Shown here: positions 31,657 to 37,316 of the stretch, in pieces
How the letters are laid out: every line of letters starts with the position of its first letter
Numbering within the stretch: position 1 is the stretch's first letter
From: Variovorax sp. CF313
GTDB taxonomy: Bacteria > Pseudomonadota > Gammaproteobacteria > Burkholderiales > Burkholderiaceae_C
Direction: 5' to 3'
DNA length: 37,316 nt
Assembly: GCF_000282635.1 (NCBI RefSeq)
Contig: NZ_AKIW01000114.1
Coordinates: forward strand, 1-37,316
Made by a program: the position numbers and the translations under genes
Notes under the pieces: model-generated
Seen by the model: the letters and a program-made list of their open reading frames with translations, nothing else
What the model was told of the DNA's origin: nothing
The model's database searches: none

Positions 31657-33756
31657 TCAGACGAGATGCACGGCGACAAGCAGCCAGTCGATCAGCTTGA
31701 TGCCGATGAAGGGCACGAGCAGGCCGCCCAGGCCGTAGATGGCCAGGTTGCGGCGCAGCAGCGCGGCGGCGCCCACCGGCCGGTAGCGCACGCCCTTGAG
31801 CGCCAGCGGAATCAGGAACACGATCACCAGCGCGTTGAAGATCACCGCGCTCAGGATCGCCGACGACGGGCTCGCCAGCCGCATCACGTTGAGCGCGCCC
31901 AACTGCGGGTAGGTCGAGATGAAGATCGCCGGGATGATGGCGAAGTACTTCGCCACGTCGTTCGCGATCGAGAAGGTGGTGAGCGAGCCGCGCGTCATCA
32001 GCAGCGCCTTGCCGGTCTCCACCACTTCCAGCAGCTTGGTCGGGTTGGAGTCGAGGTCGACCATGTTGCCGGCCTCCTTCGCGGCCTGCGTGCCGCTGCC
32101 CATGGCCACGGCCACGTCGGCCTGCGCGAGCGCGGGGGCGTCGTTGGTGCCGTCGCCGGTCATGGCCACGAGGCGGCCTTCGGACTGGTACTGGCGGATG
32201 AGCGCGAGCTTGTCCTCGGGCGTGGCCTCGGCCAGGAAGTCGTCCACGCCGGCTTCGGCGGCGATGGCTGCTGCGGTGAGCTTGTTGTCGCCGGTGATCA
32301 TCACCGTCTTGATGCCCATGCGGCGCAGCTCGGCGAAGCGCTCCTTGATGTCGGTCTTGACGATGTCCTTGAGCTCGACGATGCCGAGCACGCGGTTGCC
32401 CTCCGCCACCGCCAGCGGCGTGCTGCCGCGGCGCGCCGTTTCCTCGGCCGCGCGAAGCACCTCTGGCGCCGCCGTGCCGCCGATGGCCTCGACGTAGCGG
32501 CGCACCGCGTCGACCGCACCCTTGCGCAGCAGCACGAGGTCGGTGTCCAGGCTGTTCGGCGCGGCCGGCAGATCGGCGCCGCTCATGCGCGTCTGCGCGG
32601 TGAAGGCGACGAAGCGGGCACCTTCCACCGGCGTCGGCTCCAGGCCTTCGCGGCGCGCGAGCTCGACGATGCTGCGGCCCTCGGGCGTCTCGTCGGCCAG
32701 CGAGGCGATCATCGCGGCGCGCGCCAGGCGCGACTTGGTCACGCCAGGCGCGGGCAGGAATGCGCTGGCCTGGCGGTTGCCGTGCGTGATGGTGCCGGTC
32801 TTGTCGAGCAGCAGCACGTCGACGTCGCCAGCCGCTTCCACCGCGCGGCCCGAGGTGGCGATCACGTTGGCCTGCATCATGCGGCTCATGCCGGCCACGC
32901 CCACGGCCGACAGCAGCCCGCCGATGGTGGTCGGAATCAGGCACACCAGCAGCGCGACCAGCGCGGTGAGCGACACCACGGTGCCGGCGCCCGCGGCCTC
33001 CACGCTGAAGATGGAGAACGGCAACAGCGTGACCGTGACCATCAGGAACACGAGGGTGAGCGCGATCAGCAGGATAGTCAGCGCAATCTCGTTCGGCGTC
33101 TTCTGCCGCTTGGCAGCCTCGACCATGCCGATCATGCGGTCGAGGAACGACTCGCCCGGGTTGACCGAGATGCGCACCACCAGCCAGTCGGACAGCACGC
33201 GGGTGCCGCCGGTCACGGCCGAGAAGTCGCCGCCCGATTCGCGCACCACGGGTGCCGATTCGCCGGTGATGGCGCTTTCATCGACCGAGGCCACGCCTTC
33301 GATGACTTCGCCGTCGAGCGGAATCACGTCGCCGGTCTCGACCAGCACGACGTCGCCCTTGCGCAGGTTGGGCGCCTGTTCGGGAAGCCACTGCGCGCCG
33401 TGATGCGGCTCATGGAGCTTCTTGGCCCAGGTGTCCTTGCGCAGGCCGCGCAGCGAAGCCGCTTGCGCCTTGCTGCGGCCCTCGGCCAAGGCTTCCGCGA
33501 AGTTCGCGAACAGCACGGTGAACCACAGCCAGATGGTCACGGCCAGCACGAAGGCGGGCTTCATGCCGGTGTCACCGGGAAAGCTCAGCGCGTGCACCCA
33601 GAGCAGGCTGGTGAGGATGCTCCCGATGTAGACGATGAACATCACCGGGTTGCGCCACTGGGTGCGCGGATTCAGCTTGGCGAAGGCGCCCCACAGGGCG
33701 GGCTTGACCAGCGCTGCGTCGAACAGCGAAAGAGATGTTTTGGTGTGGACAGTCAT
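31657..33756 (-). CDS. kdpB: KdpB, P-type ATPase catalytic subunit
   Basis: 699 residues (E. coli 682). Couples ATP hydrolysis to potassium transport through KdpA. Seen: phosphorylation motif DKTGT with Asp318, actuator motif TGES (164-167, whose Ser is an inhibitory phosphorylation site in E. coli KdpB), KGAVDAVRRY, the nucleotide-domain sequence MGIKTVMITGDNKLTAAAIA and hinge GDGTNDAPALAQADVAVAM. Transmembrane helices flank these as expected. kdpA ends 10 bases before its start. Confidence 0.98.
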   Translation of the reverse strand: MTVHTKTSLSLFDAALVKPALWGAFAKLNPRTQWRNPVMFIVYIGSILTSLLWVHALSFPGDTGMKPAFVLAVTIWLWFTVLFANFAEALAEGRSKAQAASLRGLRKDTWAKKLHEPHHGAQWLPEQAPNLRKGDVVLVETGDVIPLDGEVIEGVASVDESAITGESAPVVRESGGDFSAVTGGTRVLSDWLVVRISVNPGESFLDRMIGMVEAAKRQKTPNEIALTILLIALTLVFLMVTVTLLPFSIFSVEAAGAGTVVSLTALVALLVCLIPTTIGGLLSAVGVAGMSRMMQANVIATSGRAVEAAGDVDVLLLDKTGTITHGNRQASAFLPAPGVTKSRLARAAMIASLADETPEGRSIVELARREGLEPTPVEGARFVAFTAQTRMSGADLPAAPNSLDTDLVLLRKGAVDAVRRYVEAIGGTAAPEVLRAAEETARRGSTPLAVAEGNRVLGIVELKDIVKTDIKERFAELRRMGIKTVMITGDNKLTAAAIAAEAGVDDFLAEATPEDKLALIRQYQSEGRLVAMTGDGTNDAPALAQADVAVAMGSGTQAAKEAGNMVDLDSNPTKLLEVVETGKALLMTRGSLTTFSIANDVAKYFAIIPAIFISTYPQLGALNVMRLASPSSAILSAVIFNALVIVFLIPLALKGVRYRPVGAAALLRRNLAIYGLGGLLVPFIGIKLIDWLLVAVHLV

Positions 33757-33766
33757 GGTGCGCTCC

Positions 33767-35566
33767 TTATTTCCAGAGCACGAGGTGTTCGACGATCGGC
33801 CCGAGGGCCAATGCCGGCACGTAGTTGAGCAAGCCGACCAGCAGCACGGTGCCGATCAGCAAGGAGACGAACAGCGGGCCGTGCGTGGGCAGCGTGCCGC
33901 TGGTGACGGGCAGGCGCTTCTTGGCCGCGAGCGCGCCGGCCACGGCGAGCACCGGCACGATCATCGCGAAGCGGCCGAGCCACATGGCCAGCGCGAGCAG
34001 CCCGTTGTAGAACGGTGTGTTGGCCGACAGGCCCGCGAAGGCGCTGCCGTTGTTGTTGGCGGCCGAGGTCAGCGCGTACAGGATTTCGGAGAAACCATGC
34101 GCGCCGGGGTTCGCGATGCCGGCCTTGCCCGCGCCCGCGATCACCGCCACCGCCGTGCCGGCCAGCACCAGGATCGGCGTGACCAGGATGGCGATGGAGA
34201 TCAGCTTCATCTCGCGCACCTCGATCTTCTTGCCGAGGTACTCGGGCGTGCGGCCGATCATCAGGCCGGCGATGAACACCGCGAGCATCGCGAAGACCAG
34301 CATGCCGTACAGGCCCGAGCCCACGCCGCCGAACACCACCTCGCCGAGCTGCATCAGTACCAGCGGCACCATGCCGCCCATCGGGGTGAGCGAGTCGTGC
34401 ATGCCGTTGACCGCGCCGCAGGAAGCGGCCGTGGTGATGGCGGCGAAGAGCGAGGAGGCATCGATGCCGAAGCGCACCTCCTTGCCTTCCATGTTGCCGC
34501 CGGCCTGCAGCGCGCCGTGCATCTGGTCGACGCCCAGCGAAGTCAGCAGCGGGTTGCCGGCCTGCTCGGCGGGCGTGATGACCATCACGGCAACGACGAA
34601 CATCACCGTCATCGCCGCGAGCACGGCCCAGCCCTGGCGCATGTCGCCCACCACGTGGCCGAAGGTGAAGCACAGCGCCGCCGGAATCAGGAAGATGGCG
34701 AGCATCTGCAGCAGGTTCACCAGCGCCGTCGGGTTCTCGTACGGATGCGCCGAATTGGCATTGAAGAAGCCGCCGCCGTTGGTGCCCAGCATCTTGATCG
34801 CCTCCTGCGAAGCGACCGGGCCCATGGCGAGCGTCTGCGTCTTGGTGGTGGCGTCTTCCATCACCGGCTGGCCCTTTTCATCCTTCAGGGGCTGGCCGTC
34901 GGCGCCGTTCTTCGGCTGCTGGAAGGCGGTGGTCTCCAGCGTGCTCGCTTCCTTGTAGCTGTCGAAGTTCTGGATCACGCCCTGGCCGACGAAGACCACG
35001 GCGAGCACGAAGGAGATCGGCACCAGCACCCACAGCGTGACGCGCGTGATGTCGGCCCAGAAGTTGCCCACCAGCCCCTTGCCGTCGCCCCGGCGCGCGA
35101 AGCCGCGCACCAGCGCGAAGGCCACCGCGATGCCGGTGGCGGCGGAGAAGAAGTTCTGCACCGTGAGCCCGAGCATCTGCGTGAGATAGCTCATGGTGGA
35201 TTCACCGGCATAGCCCTGCCAGTTGGTGTTGGCCACGAAGCTCACCGCGGTGTTGAAGGCCGAGTCGGGCGACACGGCTGCCATGCCCGCGGGGTTGAGC
35301 GGCAGCCAGCCCTGCAGCCGCTGCAGGGCGTAGACGAAGATCGCGCCGATGGCATTGAAGGCCAGCAGCGCGAAGGCGTACCGCAGCCAGTGCATCGACT
35401 GCTCGGGCTTGGTGCCGGCGAGCTTGTAGAGCGGCGCCTCGACGCGCTGCATCCAGCGCGGCACGCGCTCGTTGCACAGTGCGGCAAGGAACTTGCCGAC
35501 CGGCCACGCGAGCAGTCCCAGCAGGACCAGGAAAAGGGCCAGCAGGCCCCAGGCGGAAGAAGTCAT
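33767..35566 (-). CDS. kdpA: KdpA, potassium channel-like subunit
   Basis: 599 residues (E. coli 557). Inner-membrane subunit with four repeated pore motifs that form the selectivity filter. Seen: SFVANTNWQGYAGESTMSYL, LGTNGGGFFNANSAHPYENP, AASCGAVNGMHDSLTPMGGM and SAANNNGSAFAGLSANTPFY. The extra length is in a polar loop around LETTAFQQPKNGADGQPLKD, which is longer than in E. coli. The start ATG overlaps no gene but its ribosome binding site (GAGGAATT) lies in the last codons of kdpF, which suggests coupling. Confidence 0.98.
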   Translation of the reverse strand: MTSSAWGLLALFLVLLGLLAWPVGKFLAALCNERVPRWMQRVEAPLYKLAGTKPEQSMHWLRYAFALLAFNAIGAIFVYALQRLQGWLPLNPAGMAAVSPDSAFNTAVSFVANTNWQGYAGESTMSYLTQMLGLTVQNFFSAATGIAVAFALVRGFARRGDGKGLVGNFWADITRVTLWVLVPISFVLAVVFVGQGVIQNFDSYKEASTLETTAFQQPKNGADGQPLKDEKGQPVMEDATTKTQTLAMGPVASQEAIKMLGTNGGGFFNANSAHPYENPTALVNLLQMLAIFLIPAALCFTFGHVVGDMRQGWAVLAAMTVMFVVAVMVITPAEQAGNPLLTSLGVDQMHGALQAGGNMEGKEVRFGIDASSLFAAITTAASCGAVNGMHDSLTPMGGMVPLVLMQLGEVVFGGVGSGLYGMLVFAMLAVFIAGLMIGRTPEYLGKKIEVREMKLISIAILVTPILVLAGTAVAVIAGAGKAGIANPGAHGFSEILYALTSAANNNGSAFAGLSANTPFYNGLLALAMWLGRFAMIVPVLAVAGALAAKKRLPVTSGTLPTHGPLFVSLLIGTVLLVGLLNYVPALALGPIVEHLVLWK

Positions 35567-35567
35567 T

Positions 35568-35666
35568 TCAGAATTCCTCCGCGCAGATCAGCGCGAACAC
35601 CAGGTACGCGAAAAGAACCACGGCGATCAACGCGCCGAAGCCATAAAGAACTTCGAGGCTGATCAC
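35568..35666 (-). CDS. kdpF: KdpF, small subunit of the K+-ATPase
   Basis: 32 residues, slightly longer than the 29-residue E. coli subunit. One transmembrane helix (VLYGFGALIAVVLFAYLVFALI) followed by CAEEF, close in layout to known KdpF. It stabilises the complex and is required for full activity in vitro. GTG start at 35666 overlaps the stop of the upstream 44-residue gene (GTGA), and its 3' end contains the kdpA ribosome binding site. It is usually missed by annotation because of its size. Confidence 0.9.
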   Translation of the reverse strand: MISLEVLYGFGALIAVVLFAYLVFALICAEEF

Positions 35667-35797
35667 GATGCGGCTCCATCGGCGGCGCCCGGCGCCTTGT
35701 TCGATGGTTTCGGCGCATCGAGCCTGTTCAGCCCGATCACCATGGCCGCCACCACGGCCCACAGCGCCAGCAAGGCGCCCATCCAGACGATGTCCAT
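35663..35797 (-). CDS. 44-residue membrane peptide at the head of the kdp operon
   Basis: 44 residues: MDIVWMGALLALWAVVAAMV with one clear hydrophobic helix (about 3-23), then NRLDAPKPSNKAPGAADG, a polar Ala/Pro tail. The ATG at 35797 is preceded by AGGAG, and its TGA overlaps the kdpF GTG by four bases, the same translational-coupling arrangement used elsewhere in this window. It is the first gene after the promoter region of kdp. I know no named subunit matching it; it could be an additional small component of the transporter or a leader peptide. Coding status needs proof. Confidence 0.65.
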   Translation of the reverse strand: MDIVWMGALLALWAVVAAMVIGLNRLDAPKPSNKAPGAADGAAS

Positions 35798-35846
35798 TCA
35801 TCAACTCCTGCAGCGAAATTCAAGACCTTCAGTCTCGGCAGCGGTG

Positions 35847-35899
35847 CGTAAAAACGGGGAACAGAGTCCGTGGGGCCGCATAAAGAAAACGTAAAAACG
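35847..35899 (-). promoter_or_regulatory. Paired CGTAAAAACG boxes upstream of kdp
   Basis: CGTAAAAACG occurs at 35847-35856 and again at 35890-35899, start-to-start 43 bases or about four helical turns, 50 to 100 bases upstream of the first kdp gene. Read with the operon it is CGTTTTTACG, which resembles the T-rich core of the E. coli KdpE site (TTTTTTTACACC as I recall it). Likely KdpE boxes (inference). Confidence 0.45.
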
Positions 35900-35979
35900 C
35901 GCCCCGTCCCCGATAGCCCCGCGGCCTGCCGAGGTCATTGCGCCGCCGTCCTCGACAGCGTTCGCGGCCTTGTTCAATA

Positions 35980-35998
35980 ATCAAAGCGTTTGCTTGAT
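35980..35998. promoter_or_regulatory. AT-rich interrupted palindrome before the SufR-like gene
   Basis: ATCAAAGC-GTTT-GCTTGAT: arms ATCAA(A)GC and GCTTGAT with one extra A. It is the only AT-rich patch in the divergent region and ends two bases before the ATG at 36001. It could be an autoregulatory operator. Confidence 0.35.
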
Positions 35999-36000
35999 AA

Positions 36001-36705
36001 ATGGCAGATCGATCCTGCGCATCCCCCACGAAGCCGTCCATGCCCGCCCCCATCGACGCCAAGCCCGCCTGGTTGCCGCACCAGCCGGCCGACCGCATCC
36101 TGTCCACGCTCAAGACGCGCGGGGCGCTCGGCATTCCCGACATCGCCAAGGTGCTGAAGGTCACGGTGGAAGCGGTGCGCCAGCAGATGGTCAAGCTGGA
36201 GGCCGACGGCCTGGTCGATGCGCAAAGCCGCCCCGGCGGGCGCGGGCGGCCGACGCAGATCTGGCGGCTCACCGGCGAAGGCCACAAACGCTTTCCCGAC
36301 ACGCATGCCGAGATGACGGTGCAGATGATCAGTGCAGTGATCCGCGTGTTCGGAAACACCGGCATGGACCAGCTCATCGCCGCGCGCGAAGACACCATGC
36401 GCGCCAACTACGCCGAGGCCCTGCGCGGCGCGCGCAGCCTCCAGACGCGGCTGGAGCGGCTGGCCGACATTCGCAGCCGCGAAGGCTACATGGCCGAGTT
36501 CCGGCCCGAGGGCGACGGCTTCCTCTTCATCGAGAACCACTGCCCCATCTGCACCGCGGCACAGGCCTGCACAGGCTTTTGCCGCAGCGAACTGCAGCTT
36601 TTCGACGCGGTGCTGGGGCCCGACGTGAGCGTCAGCCGCGTCGAGCACGTGCTCGCGGGCGCGCGGCGCTGCGCCTACCAGGTCAGCCCCAGGCAGGGCA
36701 CCTGA
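36001..36705 (+). CDS. SufR-like winged-helix Fe-S regulator
   Basis: 234 residues. DeoR/ArsR-like winged helix (PADRILSTLKTRGALGIPDI, then VTVEAVRQQMVKLEADGLV and RGRPTQIWRLT) followed by a C-terminal cysteine region ENHCPICTAAQACTGFCRSE with Cys181, Cys184, Cys190, Cys194 and a final Cys224 (GARRCAYQV). The Cys181-x12-Cys194 spacing matches part of the SufR iron-sulfur ligand pattern, so it probably binds a cluster and senses iron or oxidative stress. A start at ATG 36040 (MPAPIDAK) is an alternative, and fits better if the palindrome at 35980-35998 is an operator near the transcription start. It lies 31 bases before sodB and divergent from kdp, so it likely regulates sodB. Confidence 0.88.
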   Translation: MADRSCASPTKPSMPAPIDAKPAWLPHQPADRILSTLKTRGALGIPDIAKVLKVTVEAVRQQMVKLEADGLVDAQSRPGGRGRPTQIWRLTGEGHKRFPDTHAEMTVQMISAVIRVFGNTGMDQLIAAREDTMRANYAEALRGARSLQTRLERLADIRSREGYMAEFRPEGDGFLFIENHCPICTAAQACTGFCRSELQLFDAVLGPDVSVSRVEHVLAGARRCAYQVSPRQGT

Positions 36706-36736
36706 TTTTTTTCATCACTACCAAAGGAAACCCACC

Positions 36737-37316
36737 ATGGAACACATGCTCCCTCCCTTGCCGTACGCCCTCGACGCACTGGCGCCCGAGTATTCGAAGG
36801 AAACCCTCGAATACCACTACGGCAAGCACCACAACGCCTACGTGGTGAACCTCAACAACCTGCAGAAGGGCACCGAGTTCGAATCGATGACGCTCGAGGA
36901 GATCGTCAAGAAGTCCAGCGGCGGTATCTACAACAACGCCGCACAGATCTGGAACCACACCTTCTTCTGGAACTGCATGAAGCCCCAGGGCGGCGGCGCT
37001 CCGACCGGTGCCCTGGCCAAGGCCATCGACGCCAAGTGGGGCAGCTACGACGCGTTCAAGGAAGCCTTCGTGAAGTCGGCCGTGGGCAATTTCGGCTCGG
37101 GCTGGACGTGGCTGGTGAAGAAGGCCGACGGCTCGCTGGACATCGTGAACATGGGCGCCGCGGGCACGCCGCTGACCACCGGCGACACCCGGTGCTGACG
37201 GTGGACGTGTGGGAGCACGCCTACTACATCGACTACCGCAACCTGCGCCCGAAGTTCGTCGAGACCTTCCTGGCCAAGCTGGCGAACTGGGACTTCGCGG
37301 CGAAGAACTTCGGCTG
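36737..37316 (+). pseudogene. sodB: Iron superoxide dismutase gene, frameshifted near the 3' end
   Basis: Cytoplasmic Fe-SOD, which converts superoxide to O2 and H2O2. The first 150 residues are normal (YHYGKHHNAYVVNLN with metal ligand His27, NHTFFWNCMKP with His74, VGNFGSGWTWLV). At 37187-37192 the sequence reads ACCCGG where the family needs ACCCCGG (TPV), so one C is missing and the frame stops at a TGA after 153 residues. Translating the other frame from there gives LTVDVWEHAYYIDYRNLRPK and onward, the proper C-terminus including the remaining two metal ligands (Asp and His of DVWEH). With the C restored the protein would be 193 residues, the E. coli length. The window ends two bases into the expected stop codon. 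AAAGGAAA precedes the ATG. A sequencing or assembly error is quite possible. Confidence 0.85.

Noticed and set aside
31549..35662. Two long plus-strand frames opposite kdpA, kdpB and kdpC
   Set aside because: Antisense to canonical Kdp subunits; His/Arg/Gln-rich shadow translations.
1..37316. CRISPR array, insertion sequence, prophage or tRNA-associated island
   Set aside because: No periodic repeats, transposase, integrase, terminal repeats or tRNA-like folds were found, and codon composition looks even throughout.

Overview
The window is strongly GC-rich chromosomal DNA, densely packed with genes and with no tRNA, rRNA, CRISPR array, insertion sequence or phage gene that I can see. Gene content (a Bug-type tricarboxylate receptor, a CaiB-family CoA-transferase, two-component pairs, several MDR oxidoreductases, an HtpG with a long Ala/Glu-rich insert and a SufR-like regulator beside sodB) fits a betaproteobacterium of the Burkholderiales, most likely Comamonadaceae and Variovorax-like. 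That placement is inferred from family resemblance, not from a search.

Left part (1-16.2 kb): a CoA-transferase gene, then a glycan-type cluster. UDP-glucose dehydrogenase (ugd, minus) diverges from a plus-strand run of GT2 glycosyltransferase, secreted protein of unknown function, ferritin-like di-iron protein and GT-B glycosyltransferase. The run meets a minus-strand capsule-type glycosyltransferase head-on. Next come a Bug receptor, a small lipoprotein that overlaps the end of htpG, an ABC-type binding protein, a LysR regulator divergent from an MDR oxidoreductase, and aquaporin Z.

Middle (16.2-27 kb): a small secreted repeat protein lies downstream of a QseBC/TctDE-like two-component pair. 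Its promoter region carries three heptamers at an exact 11-bp period, the layout of a PhoB/OmpR-family operator. Then come a winged-helix protein, an RluF-type pseudouridine synthase, an NAD salvage pair (NadM-Nudix and nicotinamide phosphoribosyltransferase), a tightly coupled three-gene operon (MGDG-synthase-like glycosyltransferase, Trp-rich membrane protein, dual-specificity phosphatase) and another MDR oxidoreductase.

Right part (27-37.3 kb): a complete minus-strand kdp potassium-uptake operon, kdpFABC followed by kdpDE. It contains three unannotated-looking small genes: a 44-residue membrane peptide overlapping the kdpF start, a Cys-rich 125-residue protein after kdpC, and a 43-residue membrane peptide before kdpD. 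Paired CGTAAAAACG repeats lie upstream. Divergent from kdp are a SufR-like Fe-S regulator and sodB. As written, sodB is broken by a one-base deletion that removes two of its four metal ligands. The window stops two bases into the expected sodB stop codon.
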